A DNA stretch of 64,000 nucleotides from Silanimonas sp. (GTDB taxonomy: Bacteria > Pseudomonadota > Gammaproteobacteria > Xanthomonadales > Xanthomonadaceae), in NCBI RefSeq assembly GCF_027530345.1, contig NZ_JAPZQK010000006.1, positions 288,760 through 352,759 on the forward strand. Reading direction: 5' to 3'. The notes under the pieces were generated by a model, which saw nothing but the letters and a program-made list of their open reading frames with translations, searched no databases and was not told the origin of the DNA. How positions within the stretch are numbered: the first letter of the stretch is position 1; every line of letters starts with the position of its first letter. Shown one piece after another: positions 8,636 through 17,579 of the stretch. A program made the translations under genes and the position numbers.

Positions 8636-9804
8636 CGCCGCGTCGTCGCAACCTCGCTATCGGCGCGGCCGCCTTCGTCTTCGTCGGCCTGATGGTCGGT
8701 GCCTTCCTCGCCACCCATGAGCGCGTCACCGTCGAGCAGCCCACGCCGCCCACCGCGGAAGCACGCGCGAACCCGCTGCATGGGCTGACGCTGGCGCTGC
8801 GCAAGGCCGGGCAGGCCGTAGTGCTGAAAGGCCATGTCGACTTCCGCCGCACCCCGCCACCGTCGCGCGGCACGCTGGTGCTGCTTTACCCGGAAGCGCA
8901 GGTGGAAACCGACGACGACAGCTGGGCCTTGCTGGACTGGGTGGAGCAGGGCGGACGCCTCGTGCTGCCCATGCCTTCCGGCGATGCCGCGCCGTCGCTG
9001 TCGACCATGCTCGGCGAAGAGTTGGGGGTCGAAGCGCTGCGCGGTGCCGCGGCCGACGTCGACTGCCCGCGCCTTCGGTTGGCCGACGGGGTGACGGAGG
9101 TCGTCTGCGGCACGCCCTTCGCGGTGACCGGCCTCATCGACGATGCCCTCGTCTGGCCGAAGGCTGGCCACGCCCGTATCGCCCGCCTGCCCTATGGCGA
9201 AGGCGAGGTGCTGGTGCTGAGCGAGCTCGATGCCTTCACCAACCGCCGGCTTTCGCCGCTCGGCACCACCGCCGACGTCGAGGCCGATGCCGAGCGGCAG
9301 CAGCGACGCGACGCGCAGACGCGCCTGATGGCGCAGCTCGCCGGCGCCTGGGTCGATGGCGAAGCGGTGTGGATTCTCAGCCATCGCGGCGGCTCGCTGG
9401 CCGCGCTGCTGTGGCGCGAAGGTTGGCCGGTGATGCTCGGCCTCGCGCTCGCCCTGTTGGCGTGGTTGCGCTGGGCCAGCCAGCGCCTCGGCCCGACGGT
9501 GCCGGCGCCGGCCGCGCATCGCCGCGCGCTGATGGAGCACATCGATGCCGCTGGGCAGTTCGCCTTCCGCAGCGACCACGGCGCCTCCCTCCATGCCGCG
9601 CTGCGCGAGGCCGTGCTCGAACGCCTCGCCCAGCGCCATGCCTTGGCGCGTCTCGACGAGGCCGCGCTCGCGCAGGCCTTGGCCGACCGCAGCCGCGTTC
9701 CCGTCGATGCGATCGCAGCGGCGCTCGCGCTGCCGCATCGCGCCACGCCCGACCAGTTCCGCGAGGCCGTCGCCACGCTCGCCACCCTGCTGCACCGACT
9801 CTGA
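8632..9804 (+). CDS. DUF4350 domain protein, membrane anchored
   Basis: 390 residues from ATG 8632 (ATGA overlap with the DUF4129 gene). One N-terminal membrane helix (about 9-25) is followed by a GATase-like domain in which GTLVLLYPEAQVETDDDS and LLDWVEQGGRLVL (about 80-115) are typical of DUF4350. A second membrane helix (WREGWPVMLGLALALLAWLRW) lies near 260-280, followed by a helical tail of about 110 residues. In many bacteria DUF4350 proteins are encoded between DUF4129 and MoxR genes, exactly as here. Biochemical role unknown. Confidence 0.82.
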   Translation: MTPRRRNLAIGAAAFVFVGLMVGAFLATHERVTVEQPTPPTAEARANPLHGLTLALRKAGQAVVLKGHVDFRRTPPPSRGTLVLLYPEAQVETDDDSWALLDWVEQGGRLVLPMPSGDAAPSLSTMLGEELGVEALRGAAADVDCPRLRLADGVTEVVCGTPFAVTGLIDDALVWPKAGHARIARLPYGEGEVLVLSELDAFTNRRLSPLGTTADVEADAERQQRRDAQTRLMAQLAGAWVDGEAVWILSHRGGSLAALLWREGWPVMLGLALALLAWLRWASQRLGPTVPAPAAHRRALMEHIDAAGQFAFRSDHGASLHAALREAVLERLAQRHALARLDEAALAQALADRSRVPVDAIAAALALPHRATPDQFREAVATLATLLHRL

Positions 9805-9842
9805 TCCCCACTTCCGCCTCGCTACACGAACCGGACCCGCGC

Positions 9843-10832
9843 ATGAGCCCCGACCAACCCGCCCCGCCGCCGCTGCCCTTCGCCGAACTCGCCGACCGCG
9901 TCGCCGCGGTGCGCCGCGAGATCGGACAGGCCTTCATCGGCCAGGACGCCGTCCTCGACCAGCTGCTGCTGGCCCTGCTCGGCGGCGGCCACGTGCTGAT
10001 CGAAGGCGTGCCCGGCCTCGGCAAGACCCTGCTGGTGCGCGCGCTGGCCGCCGTGATGCGCTGCCAGTTCTCGCGCGTGCAGTTCACGCCCGATCTGATG
10101 CCCAGCGACGTGAGCGGCCACGCCGTCTACGACCCGAAGACCGAAACCTTCAGCGTGCGCCGCGGCCCGGTGTTCACGAACCTCCTGCTCGCCGACGAGA
10201 TCAACCGCGCCCCGGCGAAGACGCAGTCGGCCCTGCTCGAAGCCATGCAGGAGCAGCAGGTGACCATCGAAGGCCAGAGCTTCCCACTGGCCGCTCCGTT
10301 CATGACCATCGCCACCCAGAACCCGGTCGAGCAGGAGGGCACCTACCCGCTGCCGGAAGCCCAGCTCGACCGCTTCCTGCTGAAGATCCTGATCGGCTAT
10401 CCCTCGCTGGCCGACGAAGTGCGCATGGTCGAGGCCATCAGCACCGGCCGTGCGCGCGCCGACTTCGACCTGTCCACGCTGAACGCCCTGCTCGCGCCCG
10501 AGGACGTGGTGGCCATGCAGCAGGCGGTCGCCTCGGTGCGCGTCGATGCCGCCGTGCTCGACTACGCGGTGCGCCTCGTGCATGCCACGCGCGAATGGCC
10601 GGGGATTGCGATGGGCGCCGGCCCGCGCGGCAGTCTCGCGCTGGTGCGCCTCGCGCGCGCGCAGGCGGCGATGGAGGGCCGCGATTTCGTCGTGCCGGAC
10701 GACGTGCGCGACGTGCTGCTGCCGGCGCTGCGCCACCGCATCGCGCTGAGCCCTGAGCTGCAGCTCGAAGGCCAGTCGCCGGATGCGGTGCTGGCCGCGC
10801 TGCGCGAGCGGGTGAAGGCCCCGCAGAAGTGA
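9843..10832 (+). CDS. MoxR family AAA+ ATPase
   Basis: 329 residues from ATG 9843. MoxR ATPases are chaperone-like AAA+ machines that help mature or activate partner proteins, often with von Willebrand or DUF58 proteins. Visible in order: QAFIGQDAVLDQLLLALLGGGHVLIEGVPGLGKT (Walker A GVPGLGKT about residues 54-61), LLADEINRAP (Walker B, about 116-125), the sensor TIATQNPVEQEGTYPLPEAQLDRF (about 156-180) and a C-terminal helical lid. Its TGA overlaps the GTG of the DUF58 gene, the usual operon partner. Confidence 0.95.
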   Translation: MSPDQPAPPPLPFAELADRVAAVRREIGQAFIGQDAVLDQLLLALLGGGHVLIEGVPGLGKTLLVRALAAVMRCQFSRVQFTPDLMPSDVSGHAVYDPKTETFSVRRGPVFTNLLLADEINRAPAKTQSALLEAMQEQQVTIEGQSFPLAAPFMTIATQNPVEQEGTYPLPEAQLDRFLLKILIGYPSLADEVRMVEAISTGRARADFDLSTLNALLAPEDVVAMQQAVASVRVDAAVLDYAVRLVHATREWPGIAMGAGPRGSLALVRLARAQAAMEGRDFVVPDDVRDVLLPALRHRIALSPELQLEGQSPDAVLAALRERVKAPQK

Positions 10833-12133
10833 GGCCGACCCGCGCCACCATCGCGCTGCTGGCCGTTTGGGGCCTCGTGGGCTTGGCGATTCCCCTCGCC
10901 GGGCTGGCGACGCTGCATTGGCTGTGGGCCGGCGGCGTGCTCGGCCTCACACTGCTGCTCGATGCGGTGGCGCTGTCGCGGCAACCGTCGCCGGCCTTCG
11001 AGCGGCAGATGCCGGCCGTGCTGCCCCTCGGCCCGTGGGCGACGGTGACCTTGCGGCTGACCAACACCGCCCGCGGTGCGTTGCGCGGCACGCTGCATGA
11101 CGGGCATCCCGGCGACTGGACCGTCGAGGACCAGCCCCGAGATCTGCGCATCGCGCCCCGCGAGGTGCTGGAGCTCACCTACCGCACGCTGCCGCCGCGC
11201 CGCGGCGAAGCGGTGTTCGAGCCCGGCTGGTGGCGGCAGGTCTCGACCCTGCGCCTGTGGACGCAAACCCGCCGTCTTGGCGCGACCACGCCGGTGCGCG
11301 TGTTCCCGAACTTCGCGCCGCTCGCCGGCCTCGCCCTGCACACCGCCGAGCAGGCCACGCGGATGACCGGCGCCCACCTCGCCCGGCGTCGCGGCGACGG
11401 CACCGAGTTCCACCAGATGCGCGAGTACCGCACCGGCGACAGCCTGCGGCAAATCGACTGGAAGGCCACGGCTCGTGCGCGCCGCCTCATATCGCGCGAG
11501 TACCAGGAAGAGAAGAACCAGCGCGTCACCCTGCTGCTCGACTGCGGCCGCCGCCTGCTCGCCGAGGATGGCGGGCTCACGCACTTCGACCACGCCCTCA
11601 ACGCCGCCTTGCTGGTCGCCTACACGGCACTGCGGCAGGGCGATGCCGTCGCTTTGCAGACCTTCGGCGCGGTCGATCGCAGCGTGCCCTCGGTGCGCGG
11701 TGTTGGTGGCCTGGACGCGCTGGTGGAAGCCACCTTCGACGTGCAGCCGGCGCCGGTGGCCGCCGACTACCTCGAGGCCGCGCGCCGCGTGCTGGCGCAG
11801 AATGCGCGACGCAGCCTCGTGCTGGTGGTGACCAACGTGCGCGACGAGGACGCCGACGATCTGCTTGCCGGGCTCGAACTGCTGCAGCGCCGGCACCTCG
11901 TCTGCGTGGCCAGCCTGCGTGAAAGCGCGCTCGACGCCGCGATGGCGGCCGAGCCCCACCGCTTCGAGGACGCGCTGCGCCTCGGCGCCACCCAGCAGTA
12001 CCTCGCCTCGCGCAAGCGTGCCCACGCGCAGCTGCGGGCGCGTCGCATCGATGTGCTGGACGTGCGCTGCGAGCAGCTGCCCGCCGCCCTCGTGCAGCAC
12101 TACCTCGCCATCAAGCGGGCCGGGCGGCTGTAA
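10829..12133 (+). CDS. DUF58 domain protein
   Basis: 434 residues, GTG start overlapping the MoxR stop. Two N-terminal membrane helices (about 8-25 and 28-48) precede a beta-rich region and the DUF58 core. The signature FHQMREYRTGDSLRQIDWKATARARRLISREYQEE is seen near residues 192-226, followed by a von Willebrand A-like segment beginning VTLLLDCGRRL. DUF58/MoxR pairs are widespread; the DUF58 protein is thought to be the client or partner of the ATPase. It closes the six-gene membrane cluster; a gap of 114 bases follows. Confidence 0.92.
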   Translation: MRPTRATIALLAVWGLVGLAIPLAGLATLHWLWAGGVLGLTLLLDAVALSRQPSPAFERQMPAVLPLGPWATVTLRLTNTARGALRGTLHDGHPGDWTVEDQPRDLRIAPREVLELTYRTLPPRRGEAVFEPGWWRQVSTLRLWTQTRRLGATTPVRVFPNFAPLAGLALHTAEQATRMTGAHLARRRGDGTEFHQMREYRTGDSLRQIDWKATARARRLISREYQEEKNQRVTLLLDCGRRLLAEDGGLTHFDHALNAALLVAYTALRQGDAVALQTFGAVDRSVPSVRGVGGLDALVEATFDVQPAPVAADYLEAARRVLAQNARRSLVLVVTNVRDEDADDLLAGLELLQRRHLVCVASLRESALDAAMAAEPHRFEDALRLGATQQYLASRKRAHAQLRARRIDVLDVRCEQLPAALVQHYLAIKRAGRL

Positions 12134-12247
12134 GGGCCGGCCTTCCACTGGCGTACCACGAACATGACCTCCGTCACTTCCACCCCTCGGCGTCAGGCCA
12201 CAGTCTGAGCTCGAGGACTCTCCCTCCACGCATTGGGGAATGCGCGC

Positions 12248-12925
12248 ATGAAACTCGTCGACATCTTCCTTGACCCGGCCAAGGTCTTCACGGCCGAAAA
12301 GGACAAGCCCACCTTCCTGCTGCCGATGGCGATCATGGTCGCTCTGTCGGTGGCCATGATCCTCGCCTACTACCTGCGCGTGGATCCCGATTGGTTCCAG
12401 GACTTCTCGCTGACGATGATGGGCCAGGAGATGACGCCGGCCGAGATCGCCCAGGTTAAGCAGGTTATGCCCGGTGCGAAGGTGCAGGGCTACATCGGTG
12501 CCGCCGGCACCCTGATCTTCGTGCCGATCGTCTACGCGGTGTTCGCGCTGTACTACTTCCTCGCCGGCAAGATCGCCGGTGCCGGGCTGTCGTACAAGCA
12601 CAGCCTGTCGCTGACCACGTGGGCCGCGATGCCGACCGCCCTCGGCGCCCTGATCGGCACCATCGGCGCGTTGACGATGGAACCGCAGACGCCGCTGCAC
12701 GCGATCTCGCTGACGAAGATCGACCCGTTGCTGGTGCAGCTGCCCTTCGACCACGACCTGAGCACGTTCGCCAAGGGCTTCGACCTGCTGGGCTTGTGGG
12801 CCATCGCGCTCGGCGCCATCGGCTGGAAGACCTTCACCCGCAGCGGCTGGGGCTCGGCCGTCTTCGTCGCGGCGCTGCCTTCGGTGCTGATCTACGGCAT
12901 CTGGCTGCTGATCGCCCTGCTCTGA
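12248..12925 (+). CDS. YIP1 family membrane protein
   Basis: 225 residues from ATG 12248, preceded at a short distance by GGGGAA; an alternative in-frame GTG/TTG-type start at 12233 adds five residues. It opens MKLVDIFLDPAKVFTAEKDKPTFLLP, the usual start of bacterial YIP1-like proteins, and has five predicted membrane helices spread over residues 25-45, 85-110, 125-145, 175-195 and 203-222. No catalytic motif. It lies 18 bases before the MacA-type gene and in the same orientation, so it is probably part of the efflux operon, perhaps as an accessory membrane protein. Function unknown. Confidence 0.78.
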   Translation: MKLVDIFLDPAKVFTAEKDKPTFLLPMAIMVALSVAMILAYYLRVDPDWFQDFSLTMMGQEMTPAEIAQVKQVMPGAKVQGYIGAAGTLIFVPIVYAVFALYYFLAGKIAGAGLSYKHSLSLTTWAAMPTALGALIGTIGALTMEPQTPLHAISLTKIDPLLVQLPFDHDLSTFAKGFDLLGLWAIALGAIGWKTFTRSGWGSAVFVAALPSVLIYGIWLLIALL

Positions 12926-12943
12926 CCTCCTGGCCCCTTCTCC

Positions 12944-14197
12944 ATGCGCATCCCGAAGAAAGCCCTGATCGCGGGCGGCATCGTCCTCCTGCTCGCCCTG
13001 CCCTTCATCGCCAAGCGCGGCGGCAGCGATGCGGTGGAGGTGCAGGTCGCCACCGCCGCGCCGCAGGCCATCCGCCCGACCATCCTCGCCTCCGGCACGC
13101 TGGCGTTCCGGACTGAGGTGAAGCTCACCGCGGAAGTGCTGGCGCAGGTCAGCGAGGTGCTGGTGAAGGACGGCGACCGCGTGCAGCGCGGCCAGGTTCT
13201 GCTGCGCCTCGATCCGGAGACCTACCGCAATGCCATCGAACGCGAGGAGGCCAGCCGGCGGCAGGCCCTGATCAGCATCGAGCGCCAGCGCGTCACGCTG
13301 GCGCTGCGCGAGAAGCAGTTCGAGCGCTACCAGCGCCTCGCCGACGCGCAGACGATCGACCGCGCGCGCTTCGACGAGGAGAAGAACCAGCTCGAACTCG
13401 CGCGCATCGAACTGAAGAGCAGCGAGGAATCGCTGAAGCGCTCCGAGGCCATCCTCGCCGACGCCCGCGAGACCCTGCAGAAGACGGAAGTGGTGGCACC
13501 GATCGACGGCACCGTCGTGGGCGTGACCATCAAGGCCGGCGAGACCGCCGTGCCCTCCACGCAGGCCTTCGCGGGCGCGCAGCTGATGACCATCGCCGAC
13601 ACCAGCGCCATCGAGGCGCGGCTGAAGGTGGACGAGGGCGACATCGCCAAGGTTGCCGTCGGCCAGAAGGTCGACGTCTACCCGGCGGCTTTCCCGGACA
13701 CCGCCGTGCCCGGCGTGGTGCGTCAGGTGGCCTTGGCGCCGATCCTCGAGAATCAGGGTCGCGCCTACGAAGTCATCGCCGAGCTCACGCCGCCGGAAGG
13801 CCTGGCCATGCGCTCCGGCATGAGCGCACGCGCCGACCTGTTCCTCGGCGATGGCGCCTCGACGCTCGCCGTGCCCGTGGAAGCGGTGATCGAGAGCGAG
13901 CCCGAGCCGCGCAAGACCGCCCACCACGTGTGGCGCATCGTCGACGGCAAGGTGAACAAGATCGAAGTGCAGGTCGGCGAGGCCGACGATCGCTGGCAGG
14001 CCATCACCTCGGGCCTGTCCGAAGGCGACCGCGTGGTCTCGGGCCCCGGCCGTGCGCTGCGCCAGCTGATGGAAGGCGGCAGCGTCAAGGAAATCGAGGC
14101 CAAGGACGACGAGGACGCCGACGACGCCGATGCCGACGCCGACGACAGTGAGGCGGCCGACGCCGAAAACACCGACGCCGAGGACGACGCCGGGTGA
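12944..14197 (+). CDS. MacA-type periplasmic adaptor protein of an efflux system
   Basis: 417 residues. Membrane-fusion adaptor (HlyD/MacA class) that links an inner-membrane MacB-like ABC transporter to an outer-membrane channel. Residues 8-24 form a signal anchor. A lipoyl half-motif ([19 protein letters not shown]) near 65-85 is followed by a long helical hairpin to about 175, then [12 protein letters not shown] as the second lipoyl half and beta-barrel domains. Unusual: the last 35 residues are almost all Asp, Glu and Ala (encoded 14086-14194). The next gene overlaps its stop by four bases. Confidence 0.9.
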   Translation: MRIPKKALIAGGIVLLLALPFIAKRGGSDAVEVQVATAAPQAIRPTILASGTLAFRTEVKLTAEVLAQVSEVLVKDGDRVQRGQVLLRLDPETYRNAIEREEASRRQALISIERQRVTLALREKQFERYQRLADAQTIDRARFDEEKNQLELARIELKSSEESLKRSEAILADARETLQKTEVVAPIDGTVVGVTIKAGETAVPSTQAFAGAQLMTIADTSAIEARLKVDEGDIAKVAVGQKVDVYPAAFPDTAVPGVVRQVALAPILENQGRAYEVIAELTPPEGLAMRSGMSARADLFLGDGASTLAVPVEAVIESEPEPRKTAHHVWRIVDGKVNKIEVQVGEADDRWQAITSGLSEGDRVVSGPGRALRQLMEGGSVKEIEAKDDEDADDADADADDSEAADAENTDAEDDAG

Positions 14198-14871
14198 TCG
14201 AGCTCGTCGGCATCCACAAGCACTACCTGATGGGCGACCAGGAGGTCCGCGCCCTCGATGGCGTGGATCTCTTCATCGACCGCAACGAGTACGTGGCCCT
14301 GATCGGCCCCTCGGGCTCGGGCAAGTCGACGCTGATGAACCTGCTCGGCTGCCTCGATACGCCGAGCGCCGGCCGCTATCTGCTCAACGGCCGCGACACC
14401 GCGACGCTCGATGACAACGAATTGGCGCATGTTCGCAACCGCGAGGTGGGCTTCGTGTTCCAGAGCTTCCACCTGCTGCCGCGGATGAGCGTGCTCGACA
14501 ACGTGATGCAGCCGCTGGTCTACCGCGGCCTGCCGCGCGCCGAGCGTCGCCGCCGGGCCGTCGAATCCTTGGAGCGCGTCGGCCTGGGCAACCGCCTCGA
14601 CCATCGCCCCAACCAGCTCTCCGGCGGCCAGCGCCAGCGCGTGGCGGTCGCCCGCGCGTTGGTGGGCGAGCCCTCGCTGCTGCTCGCCGACGAACCCACC
14701 GGCAACCTCGATTCGCGCACGTCCGCCGAGATCATGGCGCTGTTCGACGCCCTTCACGCGCAGGGCCAGACGGTGGTCGTGGTGACGCACGAACCCGATA
14801 TCGCCGCGCACTGCCACCGCACCGTGCGCATCGGCGACGGCCGCATCGTCGAAGACCGGAGGACGCGCTGA
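14194..14871 (+). CDS. MacB-like ABC transporter ATP-binding protein
   Basis: 225 residues, GTG start overlapping the adaptor stop. LolD/MacB-type ATPase: Walker [10 protein letters not shown] (about 39-47), Q-loop [18 protein letters not shown], signature [15 protein letters not shown] (about 140-154), Walker [14 protein letters not shown] (about 161-173) and the switch histidine in VVVVTHEPD. It hydrolyses ATP at the inner membrane to drive the mechanotransmission of the permease encoded next, whose ATG overlaps its stop by one base. Confidence 0.95.
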   Translation: MIELVGIHKHYLMGDQEVRALDGVDLFIDRNEYVALIGPSGSGKSTLMNLLGCLDTPSAGRYLLNGRDTATLDDNELAHVRNREVGFVFQSFHLLPRMSVLDNVMQPLVYRGLPRAERRRRAVESLERVGLGNRLDHRPNQLSGGQRQRVAVARALVGEPSLLLADEPTGNLDSRTSAEIMALFDALHAQGQTVVVVTHEPDIAAHCHRTVRIGDGRIVEDRRTR

Positions 14872-16091
14872 TGCAGGCCCTGCTCGAAGCCTTCCGCGCC
14901 GCGCTGGCCAGCCTGCTGGCCAACCGCATGCGCAGCGTGCTGACCACGCTCGGCATCGTCATCGGCACCGGCTCGGTGATCGCCGTCGTCTCGCTGGTGC
15001 AGGGCTTCTCGGCCTCGATCAAGAACCAGCTCGCCGACTTGGGCGGCAGCACGCTGACGCTGCAGGCCGTCAACACCAATGAGAACTTCCAGAGCGGCCG
15101 GCTCAACTACATCACCTTCGACGACATCAACGTGCTGCGCTACCGCGTGCCCGGCGTCGGCCAGGTGGCGCCGATCATGGTCGTCAACGTTCCCGGCATC
15201 AGCTACCAGGGCCGAACGGTCATGGGCGATGTCCGTGCCAGTAACGCCGACTACGCCGCCGTGTACGCACGCTGGCCAGTGAAGGGCCGCTTCCTCGCGC
15301 CGGCGGACGATCGTGGCCGCCGCAAGGTGGCGGTGATCGGCGAGAAGCTGCGCGTCGACCTCGACCTGCCCGAAGACCCGGTCGGCGAGTACATCCGCAT
15401 CGGCAACGAGTGGTTCAAGGTGATCGGCCTGATGGAGAAGCAGGGCGACCTGCTCGGCTTCAGCCTCGACAACTACCTGATCATCCCGTTCGACGTCGGC
15501 CGCTCGATGATGGGCGCGAGCAACCGCCCCTTCATGCAGGCCAGCTTCACCGTGCCCGACCTCGAGCAGGTGAACACCGTGCGCGAGCGCGTGACCCGCG
15601 CGATCCGAACCGCGCGGCGCACGCCGGCCAGCGAGGGCAACACCTTCAAGGTGGAAGCCGCCGACGCCTTCGTGAAGCAGTTCGACCAGATCGCCGGCAC
15701 CGCAACGCTGGTGGTCGGCGGCGTGGTCGGCATCAGCCTGCTGGTGGGCGGCATCGGCATCATGAACATCATGCTGGTGTCGGTGACGGAGCGGACCCGC
15801 GAGATCGGCATCCTCAAGGCGCTGGGCGCCACGCGCCGCGACATCCTCGTGCAGTTCCTGCTCGAAGCCGCGATGCTCGCCCTGCTCGGCGGCATCATCG
15901 GAATCATCTTGGGCATTGCTGCGGGCGTGGGCATCGCCGCGATGATCCCGGGCTTCCCACCGGCCTCGGTGCCGATCTGGGTGATCGCCGCGGCGGCCGG
16001 CTTCTCGGCCTTGGTGGGCGTCATCTTCGGCATCATGCCGGCCTCGAAAGCCGCGGGGCTCGACCCGATCGAGGCGCTGCGCTACGAGTAG
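14871..16091 (+). CDS. MacB-like ABC transporter permease
   Basis: 406 residues. The architecture is that of the MacB/FtsX family: one helix near residues 20-42 (LTTLGIVIGTGSVIAVVSLV), a periplasmic MacB_PCD domain to about 270, then three helices (VVGGVVGISLLVGGIGIMNIML, the ILVQFLLEAAML...IILGIAAGVGI stretch and the last near 370-390). The loop VTERTREIGILKALGATRRDI is the family hallmark. MacB separated into ATPase and permease chains is common in this group. Substrate unknown: macrolides, lipopeptides or virulence factors are known for relatives. No outer-membrane TolC gene is seen nearby. Confidence 0.92.
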   Translation: MQALLEAFRAALASLLANRMRSVLTTLGIVIGTGSVIAVVSLVQGFSASIKNQLADLGGSTLTLQAVNTNENFQSGRLNYITFDDINVLRYRVPGVGQVAPIMVVNVPGISYQGRTVMGDVRASNADYAAVYARWPVKGRFLAPADDRGRRKVAVIGEKLRVDLDLPEDPVGEYIRIGNEWFKVIGLMEKQGDLLGFSLDNYLIIPFDVGRSMMGASNRPFMQASFTVPDLEQVNTVRERVTRAIRTARRTPASEGNTFKVEAADAFVKQFDQIAGTATLVVGGVVGISLLVGGIGIMNIMLVSVTERTREIGILKALGATRRDILVQFLLEAAMLALLGGIIGIILGIAAGVGIAAMIPGFPPASVPIWVIAAAAGFSALVGVIFGIMPASKAAGLDPIEALRYE

Positions 16092-16102
16092 CGCCGCCGC
16101 AC

Positions 16103-16128
16103 CGCTCCGGGTCCGCGCGACCGGAGCG
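16103..16128 (+). terminator. GC hairpin after the efflux operon
   Basis: A perfect 8-base-pair stem (CGCTCCGG pairing with CCGGAGCG) with a 10-base loop lies 11 bases after the permease stop. No T-run follows, so it may stabilise the mRNA end or assist a Rho-type stop and is not a classical intrinsic terminator. Confidence 0.35.
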
Positions 16129-16216
16129 TCGGCCCGTCGGCTTGGGGGCGCAGCCCCCTCGCCGCGGGATGGTTCCTGCGTATGCTTCGGTGTCCCCGAA
16201 GCCACCCGCCTCGACC

Positions 16217-17575
16217 ATGCCGCTGCCCCGCGCCGTCGCCCTCCGACTTGCCCCGCTCGCCGTGCTCGCGTCCGCGCTGGCCCTTGCGCCGTGCGCCGCC
16301 CACGCGGCACCGTCCAACCTCGCGCCGCTCGATACGGCCATCGCCGAGGTCCTGCCCGAGCTCATCGCTTGGCGCCGCGACCTGCACCAGCACCCCGAGC
16401 TCGGCACGCTGGAAGTGCGCACCGCCGCCAAGGTCGCGGCGCACCTGCGCGGCCTCGGCCTCGAGGTGCGCGAAGGCCTCGGCGTCACCGGCTTGGCCGC
16501 CATCCTCAAGGGCGCGAAGCCGGGCCCGAGCATCGCGCTGCGTGCCGACATGGATGCGCTGCCCGTCACCGAGGCGACGGGCCTGCCGTTCGCATCGACG
16601 GTGCGAACGACCTATCGCGGGCAGGACGTCGGCGTGATGCATGCCTGCGGCCACGATGCGCACGTCGCCCTGCTGATGGCCGCGGCCGAGGTGCTGGTCG
16701 GCATGAAAGATCAACTCGCTGGCGAAGTGATGTTCGTGTTCCAGCCGGCCGAGGAAGGCCCGCCGCAGCCCGGCCAGATCGTCGGCGCGAAGGCGATGAT
16801 CGACGACGGCCTGTTCGCCGATTGGAAGCCCGACGCCATCTACGGCCTGCATGTCTGGGCGGCGCTGCCGGCCGGCACCGTCGGCTACCGCAGCGGTCCG
16901 ACCATGGCCTCGGTCGATGAGTGGAACCTCGTCATCCGTGGGCGGCAGACGCACGGCGCGCGGCCCTGGGACGGCATCGACCCCGTCACCATCGCGGCGC
17001 AGGTGCAGATGGCGATGCAGACCATCGTCTCGCGCCAGACCGACATCGTGCGTTCGCCCGTGGTGCTCTCCACCGGCCAAGTGCAGGCCGGCGTGCGCTT
17101 CAACATCATCCCCGACGAGGCGCGCATGGCCGGCACGCTGCGCGCTTTCGACGACGGCGTGCGCGCCGACGTCATCGCGCGCTTCGAGCGCACCGCGAAG
17201 GCCATCGCCGAGTCGGCCGGCGCGACCGCCGAGCTCAGCGTCAACCTCAATGCCCCGCTCACCGCGAATGCCGCCGAACGCGCGGAGCGCGGCGGTGCGG
17301 CATTGCGCGCGGCGCTGGGCGAGGACAAGGTCGTGGAGATGCCGCTGCTGACGATCGGCGAGGACTTCTCGCAGTTCAGCACCGTCGCGCCGACCTTCTA
17401 CTGGTTCGTTGGCAGCACCGGCCCGGGCATCGACCCGCGTCGCGCGCCGATGAACCACTCGCCGGAGTTCCTGTTCGACGAATCGGCGCTCGAGCCCGGC
17501 CTGCGCAGCCTGCTGGCCGTGGCGCTCGACGCCCTGCATTCACCGCCGCCGGCCGCGCCTTCCGCCGCCCGCTGA
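16217..17575 (+). CDS. M20 family metallopeptidase/amidohydrolase, secreted
   Basis: 452 residues from ATG 16217, which begins a clear signal peptide ending in APCAAHAAPSN (about 20-32). M20D zinc hydrolase of the hippurate hydrolase/IAA-amino acid hydrolase type. DLHQHPELG (about 52-60), ALRADMDALPV, the metal site MHACGHDAHV (about 141-150), FVFQPAEEGPP (about 173-183) and LTIGEDFSQF are all present. Such enzymes cleave N-acyl amino acids or peptides; here the signal peptide suggests a periplasmic or exported enzyme. It stands between the efflux operon and the kinase gene with 125 and 4 bases of spacing. Confidence 0.9.
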   Translation: MPLPRAVALRLAPLAVLASALALAPCAAHAAPSNLAPLDTAIAEVLPELIAWRRDLHQHPELGTLEVRTAAKVAAHLRGLGLEVREGLGVTGLAAILKGAKPGPSIALRADMDALPVTEATGLPFASTVRTTYRGQDVGVMHACGHDAHVALLMAAAEVLVGMKDQLAGEVMFVFQPAEEGPPQPGQIVGAKAMIDDGLFADWKPDAIYGLHVWAALPAGTVGYRSGPTMASVDEWNLVIRGRQTHGARPWDGIDPVTIAAQVQMAMQTIVSRQTDIVRSPVVLSTGQVQAGVRFNIIPDEARMAGTLRAFDDGVRADVIARFERTAKAIAESAGATAELSVNLNAPLTANAAERAERGGAALRAALGEDKVVEMPLLTIGEDFSQFSTVAPTFYWFVGSTGPGIDPRRAPMNHSPEFLFDESALEPGLRSLLAVALDALHSPPPAAPSAAR

Positions 17576-17579
17576 GCCG

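Noticed and set aside
10562..13927. Very long open frame on the minus strand (over 1100 codons)
   Set aside because: It lies opposite MoxR, DUF58, YIP1 and MacA genes that have clear family motifs. Its composition is His/Gln/Arg-rich, as expected for the mirror frame of high-GC coding DNA.
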